Positions 26,445 to 35,593 of a stretch of DNA of 64,000 nt are shown here, in pieces; within the stretch, counting starts at the first letter, position 1; every line of letters begins with the position of its first letter. The stretch spans positions 25,490-89,489 of the forward strand of contig NZ_VLLC01000015.1 in assembly GCF_007830435.1 (NCBI RefSeq). The letters are read 5' to 3'. The notes below the pieces were generated by a model. The model made no database searches, was not told the origin of the DNA, and saw nothing but the letters and a program-made list of their open reading frames with translations. This DNA comes from Desulfobotulus alkaliphilus. Lineage in GTDB: Bacteria > Desulfobacterota > Desulfobacteria > Desulfobacterales > ASO4-4. Both the position numbers and the translations under genes were made by a program.

Positions 26445-26897
26445 TCAGAAAAACCTGCGGTCCAGAAGAAGGTGGGAAAAAAAGCCCAGCACAAAGGCGA
26501 GGTAATAGGGAAGTACCTGCTGCCATGGCTGATGAAAAAGATAGACCGGTGCTGCCAGAATGGGCAGGGGAATGACCAGCATGGCCCACCATGAATGGGT
26601 CCAGCCCCTGTGATGCCCGATGGCGGGCAGCATGGCGCAGAAACCCAGTATGGCGGCCCATTTATACTCCCCCTTGAAAATCAGAAAAAGATCAAAAAGA
26701 ATCAGAAGACTGTATACAAGATTCTGTCCCTTGGAATCCGTATCCACATCCGGCGTCAGGGATCCTATAAGACAGAGTCCCATGAGAATGGCCATGGTTT
26801 CCAGAGGTGGCCGGTACAGCTCCCAGAAAAAAAGTCCCGCAAGGCAGAGGATGCCAAGGGTAGAACCAAAACCGAGGTGCGCCTTATATCCGGGCAT
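26445..26897 (-). CDS. YdjM-type inner-membrane metal-dependent hydrolase family protein
   Basis: 150-residue membrane protein of the YdjM/DUF457 family with four or five hydrophobic segments. Family residues are GSLTPDVDTDSK, HHRGWTHSWW and FFSHLLLD, a His/Asp set that may bind metal. Its start overlaps the hydrolase gene by 14 bases. Cellular role unknown; some relatives are SOS-induced. Confidence 0.85.
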   Translation of the reverse strand: MPGYKAHLGFGSTLGILCLAGLFFWELYRPPLETMAILMGLCLIGSLTPDVDTDSKGQNLVYSLLILFDLFLIFKGEYKWAAILGFCAMLPAIGHHRGWTHSWWAMLVIPLPILAAPVYLFHQPWQQVLPYYLAFVLGFFSHLLLDRRFF

Positions 26898-27678
26898 TCA
26901 GAGCCTTCTCCAGCAGCTCTCCCAGAGCTGCGAAATAGGGTTTGAGTCCATAATAAAAAAGTGTGTTGTGGTCGGCAACGGGAATGACAAGCATGTCAAG
27001 GGGCTGGCCCGAAGCATTTTTCTTCAGTTTTTCAGCCTGATGGATGGGGATGACATGGTCGTTTTCCCCGTGGATGATGAGGGTGGGACCAGCAAAGGAC
27101 TGAACCCCCTTCAGGTTGCCGAAATCGGCATCCTCCGGAATGCCGAGGGCCCTCATATCCGCCCCCAGCAGACGGATCAGGGGCTGGGTGTCGGCAAAAC
27201 CCGATTCAATGATCAGGGCGCTAATGGATTCGGATCTTTTGGAGGCAATGTACAGAACAGCCGCACTGCCCAGGGAGCGTCCCATAAGGGCAAGGGGCCT
27301 TGCCGGGTTTTCCCTGTAAAGGGTGTCAAAGATAAAGAGGGCATCTTCCTGCAGGCTGATGGCCGTGGGCTCTCCCTGGGATCTTCCGTATCCCCTGTAA
27401 TCCATCACCAGAAAATCCCATGCCAGAGCTGTGAAAAAGGGGGCCAGATCCCTGTACTCCGAGGCTATTTCTCCGTTGCCATGGAAAAAGAGCAGCAGGG
27501 GGGCTTCGGCTTGGCCACAGCTGTGATATTCACCGGAAAGTCTTATGCCTTCGGGTGTATGGATATCTTTCAGAAAGGTGGGGGGCAGGGGAGCAGGGGC
27601 ATGATCGGCTCTGGGATGAAAGAGGACCCTTTGTACGGCAGGATGGTTGAGGGCAGCCAGAATATGATTGTCATTCAT
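26884..27678 (-). CDS. Alpha/beta hydrolase (bem46-like)
   Basis: 264-residue hydrolase with nucleophile GRSLGS, aspartate in HGENDHVIP and histidine in ADHNTLF, and the oxyanion HGNGEIASEY. This layout is seen in bem46/BAAT-like serine hydrolases that act on small esters or amides. No signal peptide seen. It is co-transcribed with the YdjM-like gene. Confidence 0.87.
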   Translation of the reverse strand: MNDNHILAALNHPAVQRVLFHPRADHAPAPLPPTFLKDIHTPEGIRLSGEYHSCGQAEAPLLLFFHGNGEIASEYRDLAPFFTALAWDFLVMDYRGYGRSQGEPTAISLQEDALFIFDTLYRENPARPLALMGRSLGSAAVLYIASKRSESISALIIESGFADTQPLIRLLGADMRALGIPEDADFGNLKGVQSFAGPTLIIHGENDHVIPIHQAEKLKKNASGQPLDMLVIPVADHNTLFYYGLKPYFAALGELLEKALNARI

Positions 27679-27704
27679 CTTTGCCTCCGGTCATAAAAGG
27701 TTAT

Positions 27705-27928
27705 CTGATTACTACCCTGACTCAGCCACAGCTTGCTGGTCCGGTTGTTGTCAGGCCTATGGTGCGAGCTTTAATACGGGCAGGCGCAAGGCCTGCCCCT
27801 ACGAATGGTTTTTACGGCCCTGTTTTGTGTAGGGGCACCCTTTACGGGTGCTAAGCTAACATGCGTAAAATCTGATCTTATAATTTCCATGATTAAGGTT
27901 TGTATGGCTGAAAGACAGTGGTAATCAG
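27705..27928 (+). mobile_element. Family B miniature element, copy B2
   Basis: 224-bp copy, same orientation as B1, flanked by a perfect 10-bp direct repeat AAAAGGTTAT (27695-27704 and 27929-27938). The right target copy ends on the first base of the TAA stop codon of the minus-strand gene at 27938, so insertion just missed that coding sequence. Confidence 0.9.
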
Positions 27929-27937
27929 AAAAGGTTA

Positions 27938-28828
27938 TTATTCGGTCAGCAGCTCCTGTTCAACAATGGGTGCGACTGGTGTACGGCTGCCATCGGCAGC
28001 GGGACTCCCACCCCTTAAGGCCGCATCAAGGGCCACCTGCAGCTGCTGGAATTTTCTGTTGATACGGTTTTCGAGGGAAGCCCGTTCATTTTCGCTGCGG
28101 CGGATGATATTATCAAGATCTGATTTTCTTGCCACATCTGCGGGTATTTCAAAATTGTTCTTCAGATTCTGCTGTTCTTTCTGAAGATTCTGCAGAAGCT
28201 GGGTATCCCTTTTTCTGGCCTGTTCCATTTCTTTTGTGCTTTTAAGAAGTTGTGCCAGTTCATTTTTCTGGTTTTCCTGAACCTGCCTCAGTCTTGTGTT
28301 TTCTCTGGTCTGTGCTGCCAGTTCAGCAGCCAGTTTTTTCCGCTCTTCCTGCTCCGCCTGGAGGGTGTTCCGGGTCCGGGTCAGGTTTTCGCTGAGGGTT
28401 TTCAGAATTCCTGCATCGGGTTTTTCCTGATTTTCCACGGATGCCAGCCGCCTGTCAAATTCTTTGATCTGACTGCTGAGGGTTTTGTTCTGTTCCTGAG
28501 CGTTTTTCCGGGTTTCCTCCATAAGCTGCTGAAGCCTGCTGAGGGCCTGTGTCTGCTGGCTCAGTATATCGGAAAGGTCTTCGAAACGGGCAGAAAGTTC
28601 AAACACCTTCTGCTCCAAAGGCTTGCTGTCGGAAAGGACGGCTGCCTGCTGCAGATGAATGGCTTTCATATCCTGCTGTACTCTGGCGTACAGGGTAAAG
28701 AGAATGCCTGCCAGAAGACCTGCCGTGACAAGAAGGGCCAGTGTCAGGCGAAAAGAGAGTCCATCCATACGCTTTTGCAGGCGTTCGGTTTCAAAGGCTG
28801 TATGATCATTGTTTTCCCGCAGGGACAT
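27938..28828 (-). CDS. Membrane-anchored coiled-coil protein
   Basis: 296-residue protein with a short cytoplasmic N-terminus, one membrane segment (about residues 27-49) and a long heptad-rich coiled coil (about 50-270) very rich in Gln, Glu, Lys and Leu, then a Pro/Ala tail. No family recognised; shape suggests an envelope scaffold or a tether. Family B copy B2 lies at its stop codon. Confidence 0.72.
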   Translation of the reverse strand: MSLRENNDHTAFETERLQKRMDGLSFRLTLALLVTAGLLAGILFTLYARVQQDMKAIHLQQAAVLSDSKPLEQKVFELSARFEDLSDILSQQTQALSRLQQLMEETRKNAQEQNKTLSSQIKEFDRRLASVENQEKPDAGILKTLSENLTRTRNTLQAEQEERKKLAAELAAQTRENTRLRQVQENQKNELAQLLKSTKEMEQARKRDTQLLQNLQKEQQNLKNNFEIPADVARKSDLDNIIRRSENERASLENRINRKFQQLQVALDAALRGGSPAADGSRTPVAPIVEQELLTE

Positions 28829-28870
28829 GACAGAACCTTATCCTTTTTTCATTAAGATGGCAGAAACAAC

Positions 28871-30394
28871 TTATTCCCACTCAATGGTTGCCGGAGGCTT
28901 GGAGCTGATGTCATAGGCCACACGGTTGATGCCCCTGACTTCATTGATGATGCGGCTGGAAACCCTTGCCAGAAACTCGTGGGGCAGCCGGGCCCAGTCT
29001 GCGGTCATGGCATCCTTGCTGTTCACGGCCCGTATGACACAGGTGAACTCATAGGTACGGTGATCCCCCATGACACCCACGGTCCGGACAGGAAGAAGCA
29101 CCACAAAGCTCTGCCAGAGATCCTTGTAAATGCCTTCCGCCTTGACTTCTTCAAGGAGAATGGCATCGGCTTCCTTCAGAATATTTAGGCGCTCTTCGGT
29201 AATTTCTCCAAGAATCCGTATGCCAAGACCCGGGCCGGGAAAGGGCTGACGCCAGACCATCTCATCACTGAGCCCCAGCTCCTTACCGAGAATGCGCACC
29301 TCATCCTTAAACAGATACTGCAGGGGCTCCAGCAGCTTCAGGTTCATGGTTTCAGGCAGCCCGCCCACATTGTGATGGCTTTTGATCACTGCGGAAGGGC
29401 CGCCAAAGGCGGATCTGGATTCAATGACATCGGGATACAGGGTCCCCTGACCGAGAAAGGCAGCCCCTTCAATTTTTCCGGCTTCAGCGTCAAAGATTTC
29501 AATAAAAAGATTGCCGATGATTTTCCGCTTTGTTTCAGGGTCCGTAACTCCGGCAAGGGCTGAGAGAAAGCGTTCCCTTGCATCCACAAAGCGGATATTC
29601 ATCTGGAGATTTCTGGTAAGAACCTCTTCAAGGGTTTTCGCCTCATTTTTGCGCAGAAGTCCGTTATCCACAAAAATACAGGTGAGCTGATCGCCAATGG
29701 CCTTGTGGATCAGCACCGCAGCCACCGAAGAATCCACACCGCCGGAGAGTCCCAGAACCACTTTCTGCCCGCCAACGGTCTTTTTAATATCTTCTATGGT
29801 TTCCTTTGCAAAGGAAGCCATGGTCCAGTTACGGGAACACTGGCAGATGGAAAGGAAGTTATCAATGATTTTCCGGCCCTCTTTTGTATGTTCCACTTCC
29901 GGATGAAACTGGACGCCATAGAATTTCTTTTCGGGAAAATGACAGGCGGCCACGGGCGTATTGGCCGTGTCTGCCATGCTCACAAAACCTTCGGGCAGGG
30001 TATCAATGGAATCTCCGTGGCTCATCCAGCAGGTGCTGTCTTCAAGACCTGCGAAAAGATCCTCCCTGCTGCGGATATTTAAGGTGGCAAAACCGTATTC
30101 CCTTTTTTCAGATTTTTTTACGGAGCCTCCAAAGGTGTCCACCATGAACTGCATGCCATAGCAGATACCCAGCACAGGAATCCCCATTTCAAAAATGGCG
30201 GGATTTACCCTTGGACTGTTTTCATCATAAATGCTGGCCGGGCCGCCGGAAAGGATGATGCCCTCGGGCTTCAGGGCCCTTATGCTTTCCACGGAAACGG
30301 AAGGGGGTTCAATCACGCAGTAAACGGAATGCTCCCTTACCCTGCGGGCAATGAGCTGGTTGAACTGGGAACCGAAATCAATAATGAGAATCAT
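28871..30394 (-). CDS. guaA: GMP synthase (glutamine-hydrolysing)
   Basis: Converts XMP to GMP. 507 residues: glutaminase domain first (GICYGMQ with the catalytic Cys, FHPEV with His/Glu), then the ATP-pyrophosphatase P-loop LSGGVDSSV, then the dimerisation domain ending in KPPATIEWE. Start at 30394 (MILIIDFGSQ) has AGGAG upstream; a frame from 30475 would add a meaningless extension. A sigma-70 promoter is predicted at 30542-30570. No guaB is present here. Confidence 0.97.
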   Translation of the reverse strand: MILIIDFGSQFNQLIARRVREHSVYCVIEPPSVSVESIRALKPEGIILSGGPASIYDENSPRVNPAIFEMGIPVLGICYGMQFMVDTFGGSVKKSEKREYGFATLNIRSREDLFAGLEDSTCWMSHGDSIDTLPEGFVSMADTANTPVAACHFPEKKFYGVQFHPEVEHTKEGRKIIDNFLSICQCSRNWTMASFAKETIEDIKKTVGGQKVVLGLSGGVDSSVAAVLIHKAIGDQLTCIFVDNGLLRKNEAKTLEEVLTRNLQMNIRFVDARERFLSALAGVTDPETKRKIIGNLFIEIFDAEAGKIEGAAFLGQGTLYPDVIESRSAFGGPSAVIKSHHNVGGLPETMNLKLLEPLQYLFKDEVRILGKELGLSDEMVWRQPFPGPGLGIRILGEITEERLNILKEADAILLEEVKAEGIYKDLWQSFVVLLPVRTVGVMGDHRTYEFTCVIRAVNSKDAMTADWARLPHEFLARVSSRIINEVRGINRVAYDISSKPPATIEWE

Positions 30395-30541
30395 CGGGAT
30401 ACTCCTAAAGGGAGGGAAGGGTCTGTGGAAGAAAAAAAACTGGCCTTTTTTCCAACAAATTGTCTGAAATTGCAAGATGGAATCCTTCAGGCCAGAAAGA
30501 CAAAAGGAAAGCCATGGATGAAGAATTGCGAAGCTTTTGAA

Positions 30542-30570
30542 AATATGGTAGAAACGGCAAGTCTTGTCAA
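30542..30570 (-). promoter_or_regulatory. Predicted sigma-70 promoter of guaA
   Basis: On the minus strand a perfect -35 TTGACA is followed after 17 bp by CATATT (4 of 6 match). Leader before guaA would be about 140 bases; no known riboswitch was recognised in it. Confidence 0.5.
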
Positions 30571-30667
30571 GCAGGGTTCCGGGTAAGATTTTTCAGGAAC
30601 AGTCTTTGGCATTATGCTGTTGAAATCCGGTATCTTGGAATGTGTGAGCGGATTTTTTATGATCAGA

Positions 30668-30694
30668 AAGCTTCCTTCCAAGGAGGCTTTTTTT
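30668..30694 (+). terminator. Hairpin-T-run upstream of efp
   Basis: AAGCTTCCTT and AAGGAGGCTT pair around two bases, followed by a T-run. It either ends transcription entering from the left or attenuates efp in its leader. Confidence 0.65.
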
Positions 30695-30751
30695 GGGGGC
30701 GGATGTATGATCTTCCCTGTTTTTTCTGGATGAATGAAAAGGAGATGATGT

Positions 30752-31315
30752 ATGCTTGATTGTTCCGATCTTCGTAAGGGCCTTAAAATTGAGTACGAGG
30801 GTGACCCATATGTCGTTACCCAGTTTGACTTTGTAAAGCCGGGCAAGGGGCAGGCCCTTTATAAGTGCCGCCTTAAAAATATGATAAACGGCAGCCAGTT
30901 TGACCGGACTTTCCGTTCCGGAGAAAAATTCAACAAGGCCGATCTTGAAGAGCGTACCATGGAATTTTCCTACATGGACGGAGAAAATTACTGCTTTATG
31001 AATACCACAACCTTTGAGCAGGAATTTCTCACGCCGGAGCAGGTGTCGGAAGTCACGGACTTTCTGAAGGAAAATACGGTATGCAGTGTTCTTTTCTGGG
31101 GCAGTAGAGCCATTGGTGTGACCCTGCCCAATTTTATCGACCTTGTGGTGACCAAAGCCGAACCCTGGGTAAAGGGGGATACCGCTTCAGGGAATTCCAA
31201 GCCTGCGGTTCTTGAAACCGGTGTATCCGTTCAGGTTCCTTCCTTTGTGGAGGAGGGAGAGAAAATACGCATTGATACCCGTACGGGCCAGTATGTGGAG
31301 CGGGTAAAGGAATAA
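30752..31315 (+). CDS. efp: Translation elongation factor P
   Basis: Relieves ribosome stalling at polyproline. 187 residues, three beta-barrel domains. The loop that carries the modified residue reads PGKGQAL, so Lys is the modifiable residue, as in lysylated or unmodified types. No epmA/epmB or earP is visible nearby. AAAAGGAG precedes ATG 30752. Confidence 0.97.
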   Translation: MLDCSDLRKGLKIEYEGDPYVVTQFDFVKPGKGQALYKCRLKNMINGSQFDRTFRSGEKFNKADLEERTMEFSYMDGENYCFMNTTTFEQEFLTPEQVSEVTDFLKENTVCSVLFWGSRAIGVTLPNFIDLVVTKAEPWVKGDTASGNSKPAVLETGVSVQVPSFVEEGEKIRIDTRTGQYVERVKE

Positions 31316-31395
31316 AAAGTAAAAGGGTCAGGTTCGCAATGGCGGCCCTGACCTGCCCGATTGTACCCCAAACCTTCTCACGGATGGTGCATATC

Positions 31396-33363
31396 ATGTT
31401 TCGTTTTCAGAAAATACTGGTGGTGGATGATGATCCGGCCCTGCGGCAGATGCTCCACCGCATGCTTAGCCGTGAAGGGTATGCATGCAGTCTGGCTGCA
31501 GATGGCAATGAAGCCCTGGATGAGGTCCGCAAGGATCTGCCGGGGCTTGTCATTACGGACATCAGTATGCCCGGTATGGATGGTATCGAATTCATGAAAG
31601 CACTGCACAGGGAGCATCCTGCCCTGGATGTCATGGTCATGACGGGAATGTCCGAGCGGTATAACTATGCGGATATTGTGGATGCAGGCGCTTCGGATTA
31701 TGTGAGCAAACCCTTTGAAAGGCGGGAGCTTCTGGCCCGTATCCGTCGGGTGGAGCGGGAAAGGGAAGCCATCAGTTCCTTAAATGCCATGAATGCTTCT
31801 CTGGAGAAAATGGTAACGGTTTCTGGCCATCTGGCTTCAAGGGCGGAAGCCGCTTCCAGGGCCAAAAGTGAGTTCCTTGCGGGAATCAGCCATGAAATCC
31901 GTACGCCCCTGAACGGCCTGATCGGTTTTGCAGATCTCCTGCTGGACACGCCCCTCAATGATGAACAGCAGGAATTTCTCAGTATTATCCGATCCAGCAG
32001 CGAAACCCTGCTGCAGCTTTTAAATGACATTCTGGACTTTGCCCGCATTGAAGCCGGAAAAGTGGCCATGGAAGAAATTCCCTATGACCTTGAGATCCTG
32101 TGTTTTGATGCCGTTGAAATGCTCCGCAGCCGTATGAATCCTGAAAAGGTTTCCCTGATTTCCCACTTTGAAGACAATGTGCCAGCCCGCCTCGTGGGAG
32201 ACCCCCAGAAGCTGCGTCAGGTTTTGATCAATCTTCTGGCCAATGCCCTAAAATTTACGGAACAGGGTGAAATTACCCTTTCCGTGGGTGTAAAAAAGGA
32301 AGAAGGAAAGGGACTTACACTTGTTTTTTCCGTAAAGGATACGGGAATAGGCATTCCGGAAGGGGAGGAAGAGGCCATTTTCGGAGCATTCCGGCAGGCA
32401 GAGGGCACATGGACCCGCAGATATGGCGGTTCCGGACTGGGGCTTGCCATATGCCGCAGGCTTGTGGAAATGATGGGCGGAGACATCCATGCGGAAAACA
32501 ACCCGGACGGGGGCAGCACTTTCCGCTTCAGCATCAGAGTGGGCAGGGATTCTGACGCCACCGGTGAACCAGAAAGCCTTTCTCCGGGCCTTGGCCATAA
32601 GAAAATTTATGTGGTGGATTCCCATCCAAGGCAGGCGGAAATCTGCGCCCAGTATCTGAAGGCTGCGGGAGCTGCCGTTGAAATTTTTTCCCATGAAGAT
32701 GCCATCCCTGCAGATAATGTACCGGATCTGGCTGTTGTTGCCATGGAAGATCCTGAAAAGGCGAAGCATCCTTCTGAAGTTAACCGTATATTCCAGAAAA
32801 TACCGGTCATCGCCCTGTCCCGTCCTGTTCCGGGCAGTGCGGGGTTTTGCAGAAATGCGGGTTATGCGGGCTATCTTACCCAGCCCGTATCAAGAACCTT
32901 TCTTGTGGAGATGGTCAGCCGCCTGCTTGGTGAAAAACATGGTGAGGGAATGCTGACCCGGCATCGTTTACGGGAAGAGCAGAAAAAGTCATTCCGTATG
33001 CTGATAGGAGAATCGCCTCCGGAAAATCTTCTCGGATGTCTTGCCGGTTCTTCGGGTTACCGCAAGCAGTGTTTTAGCGATGCCGCAGCCCTCCTGACGG
33101 CCTATGTTGCAGAGGATGGTCATTTTGACGGTGTTTTCATGCGTTTTTCCAGTGAAGCCATGCAGCAGACCCTTTTCCAGATCCGCCACTGGGAAAAACT
33201 TGCCGGAAAACCCTGTGTTCCCATTTTTATTGTTTTTTCGGAGAATAAAAACAGCCTGTACACGGAAGATTACCGGAGAATCTTTTTTACGGACATTAAC
33301 AATCTTCGCAGGCAGGGACTGCATGTATTTGTTGAATCCTGTCTTCAGGCATCTTCTGCCTGA
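31396..33363 (+). CDS. Hybrid histidine kinase with N-terminal receiver and two degenerate receiver-like domains
   Basis: Soluble kinase, about 655 residues. Receiver domain 1 (residues 5-118) has acidic pocket DDD at 11-13 and phospho-Asp 55 (TDISMPG). The HisKA has His near 166 ([10 protein letters not shown]), followed by an ATPase domain (N-box [24 protein letters not shown]). About residues 400-525 form a receiver-like fold where VVAMEDPE replaces the phospho-Asp motif, and 540-650 another remote one ([11 protein letters not shown]). Start uncertain: 31339 and 31384 are also in frame, but a GGTCAGG/CCTGACC hairpin encloses 31339. Confidence 0.85.
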   Translation: MFRFQKILVVDDDPALRQMLHRMLSREGYACSLAADGNEALDEVRKDLPGLVITDISMPGMDGIEFMKALHREHPALDVMVMTGMSERYNYADIVDAGASDYVSKPFERRELLARIRRVEREREAISSLNAMNASLEKMVTVSGHLASRAEAASRAKSEFLAGISHEIRTPLNGLIGFADLLLDTPLNDEQQEFLSIIRSSSETLLQLLNDILDFARIEAGKVAMEEIPYDLEILCFDAVEMLRSRMNPEKVSLISHFEDNVPARLVGDPQKLRQVLINLLANALKFTEQGEITLSVGVKKEEGKGLTLVFSVKDTGIGIPEGEEEAIFGAFRQAEGTWTRRYGGSGLGLAICRRLVEMMGGDIHAENNPDGGSTFRFSIRVGRDSDATGEPESLSPGLGHKKIYVVDSHPRQAEICAQYLKAAGAAVEIFSHEDAIPADNVPDLAVVAMEDPEKAKHPSEVNRIFQKIPVIALSRPVPGSAGFCRNAGYAGYLTQPVSRTFLVEMVSRLLGEKHGEGMLTRHRLREEQKKSFRMLIGESPPENLLGCLAGSSGYRKQCFSDAAALLTAYVAEDGHFDGVFMRFSSEAMQQTLFQIRHWEKLAGKPCVPIFIVFSENKNSLYTEDYRRIFFTDINNLRRQGLHVFVESCLQASSA

Positions 33364-33370
33364 TTATTTT

Positions 33371-33717
33371 GTAACTGTTCAGCACAGTTTATTCCGAACT
33401 GCCAATGCTGTAGTTGCAGCAGCTTCGTACTGTTGCAAGGCTCCGTGGCTATTTGCAAGTGACATTGCAATCGTTTCGGATCAGAGCTTTGCAGGCCTGT
33501 GCAAAAGAAGCGGAAAACTGTCTGAGCCGCCACAAAGGCAGCGTGCTTAAGTCTGCCATGGTAATCAAAAAGCTTATCCTGCCTGTGGCGGCGAGTTTTT
33601 GCCGCTTCCGCACAGGGCAAAAAGTTCCCGAATAAGATTGCGTCACGGGCAAATAGCCTGGGGCCTGTGCATCTGTCTTGCAGGTATGGTACCTGGAAAA
33701 CTGTGCTGAATAATTAC
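33371..33717 (+). mobile_element. Family A nested palindromic repeat, copy A4 (core + module M1)
   Basis: 347-bp copy with intact 17-bp ends and module M1 (33481-33636). An 8-bp repeat CTGCCTGA flanks it (33356-33363 and 33718-33725), but on the left seven extra bases (TTATTTT) sit between the repeat and GTAAC. The left target copy holds the histidine kinase stop codon, so the gene end was kept on insertion. Confidence 0.88.
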
Positions 33718-33749
33718 CTGCCTGAAAAAAATGCAGAGGGTATTCTGAA

Positions 33750-34805
33750 TTATAACCCCTTTACCTGAGCGCAGCCCTGACATGGCAGGGGTACGGGGTG
33801 ATTCCCATAAAAAATGCGCTCTATTCCCGGTGCCTCCATCAGCCTGCGTCTTCCCTCACTGCAATTGCCTATACCCGCATAAAGCTCCTCGTAAAATTCC
33901 TTTCTGACCTCAAACGCCCTGCAGAAATTCCGATATTTTTTACCCTGCCATATGGTTTCAAAATCATCGTCAAAAAGATTGCCCATGACTGCCATGGGAG
34001 GATGAAAGGCATTGTGAGATATGAGGGGCAGGTAAAGGAAAATACAGGGGCTGACTGTGCCATCCGCACCGACCATCAGGCATTGTAAGGGGTCGTTGGC
34101 GCAGACGGCCTGTTCTTTGGGCTGCATCCGGGCAGGAATGTAAGGCTGACCTTTTCGTATGGAAACCCATAGGGCACGCATGGCTGCCCATCTGGAGCGA
34201 AATCCTGAAACCACATGCTGTTTTTTGTGATCCGGGGTCGGCAGGTAGCTGGCATTGATGGCAAGACAGTCATCCAGGCCATAGCGGCTGGCCAGCCCCA
34301 CTGCCAGGGGCAGCTCGTGGATATTGCTGTCCTGCTGGAGAAAACTGAGGCTGATTTTCGGTTTTTTTCCCAGCCTGTCTGCCCTAAGGCGAAAAAGGCG
34401 GACCTTTTCCATGAGGGCATGGAGGTCGGAGTGGGGTCTCAGGGCGGCATGGGTTTCGGGGGTGGCTCCGCTAATGGAAATGGTGAGGTGTTCAAGTCCT
34501 GCTTCCAGAAGGGATTGTCCCCGTTTTTCATCCAGAAGGCAGCCATTGCTTGTGACGGAACATCGGGCACCGGCCTTTGTCAGCTCACGGATCATTCCTT
34601 CAAGTTCCGGATGACAGAGGGGTTCCCCCCAGCCCTGAAGCTGAACGATTTCAGCACGGAGGGCCAGAGGAAGGATGCGTTTTATTTTTTCCAGAGGAAA
34701 ATGGATATTTTTCCATGTGTCCGCAAAGGCCGTGCGCGGACAGGTCGGACATTTCAGGGTGCAGAAGGTGCTGGGTTCAAGCTGCAGGGCTAGGATCTTT
34801 TTCAT
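33750..34805 (-). CDS. Radical SAM/SPASM domain protein
   Basis: 351-residue radical SAM enzyme. The [4Fe-4S] motif is CTLKCPTC (CxxxCxxC) at residue about 15. C-terminal cysteines in VCANDPLQC, VSPC and PCQGC fit a SPASM/twitch domain for extra FeS clusters. Such enzymes modify peptides or small molecules; no precursor peptide was found nearby. The start overlaps the deacetylase stop by four bases (ATGA), so the two are co-translated and may share a substrate. Confidence 0.87.
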   Translation of the reverse strand: MKKILALQLEPSTFCTLKCPTCPRTAFADTWKNIHFPLEKIKRILPLALRAEIVQLQGWGEPLCHPELEGMIRELTKAGARCSVTSNGCLLDEKRGQSLLEAGLEHLTISISGATPETHAALRPHSDLHALMEKVRLFRLRADRLGKKPKISLSFLQQDSNIHELPLAVGLASRYGLDDCLAINASYLPTPDHKKQHVVSGFRSRWAAMRALWVSIRKGQPYIPARMQPKEQAVCANDPLQCLMVGADGTVSPCIFLYLPLISHNAFHPPMAVMGNLFDDDFETIWQGKKYRNFCRAFEVRKEFYEELYAGIGNCSEGRRRLMEAPGIERIFYGNHPVPLPCQGCAQVKGL

Positions 34806-35551
34806 GGCTCTGAAGCCATGCCTTCCATCAGGGCCCTTGCATTTTTTCCCAGAACCTTATGGTTGTACCCGCCTTCCAGCAGGGCAAAAAGACCGGCATT
34901 GCAGCGTCTTGATGCTTTTTTTGCCCACCTCCCCATATCAAAATAATCTTCCGTACGAAGAAGTCCTCCCCAGTCATCCCTGTGATGATCAAATCCCGCA
35001 GAAATTCCAATGATATCCGTTTCAAGACTTTCAAGTCTGGATTCAACATCTTCCATATAATCTTTGCGGTTGCGGGACATGGGGTTGTGCAGGCTGACCC
35101 AGGGCAGGGGGCCGAGGATATTGGTTGTGCCATCGCCAAAGTGCAGGTCAAAGTCCAGCACATGGGCCGTCTGAATCAGACCTTCGGCCTTCATGGCCAG
35201 AAGTGCCACAGCCATATTGGAGAAGTAGCAGAACCCCCAGCAGCTGTCTCTGGAGGCATGGTGGCCCGGTGGCCGGATCAGTCCGAAAACCGGTTCTTTA
35301 AAGCTCATGCGGGCAGAAAGGATGGCAGCACCTGCGGCAAGGGCTGCGATGTCAAAGACGCCTTCCCTTCTTACCTCCTCCAGAAGATCTTCGCCGTGCG
35401 CCCGGAGCAGTTCTTCCCTGGTGGCGGGCTCAGGAGAAATAAACACGGCAATATCCTCAATCTCCTGAACAATGGCCTGCATACGGCCGGGTTCGGCAGC
35501 CGGATCATGGGTATAGACTTCGTAAAATGCCGGATCAAAAACGACTTTCAT
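34802..35551 (-). CDS. Histone deacetylase-like amidohydrolase
   Basis: Zinc amidohydrolase of the class II-type HDAC/acetylpolyamine hydrolase family, 249 residues, shorter than the usual 300-370. Active-site motifs are RPPGHHA (tandem His), DFDLHFGDGT (zinc ligands Asp/His) and SAGFDHHRDD (zinc Asp). It likely removes acyl groups from small amines. Short length reflects trimmed loops rather than truncation, as all zinc ligands are present. Confidence 0.88.
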   Translation of the reverse strand: MKVVFDPAFYEVYTHDPAAEPGRMQAIVQEIEDIAVFISPEPATREELLRAHGEDLLEEVRREGVFDIAALAAGAAILSARMSFKEPVFGLIRPPGHHASRDSCWGFCYFSNMAVALLAMKAEGLIQTAHVLDFDLHFGDGTTNILGPLPWVSLHNPMSRNRKDYMEDVESRLESLETDIIGISAGFDHHRDDWGGLLRTEDYFDMGRWAKKASRRCNAGLFALLEGGYNHKVLGKNARALMEGMASEP

Positions 35552-35593
35552 GATTCCTCCTCCCTGGCTCAGGTCATAGGTTTATGCGGCAGC

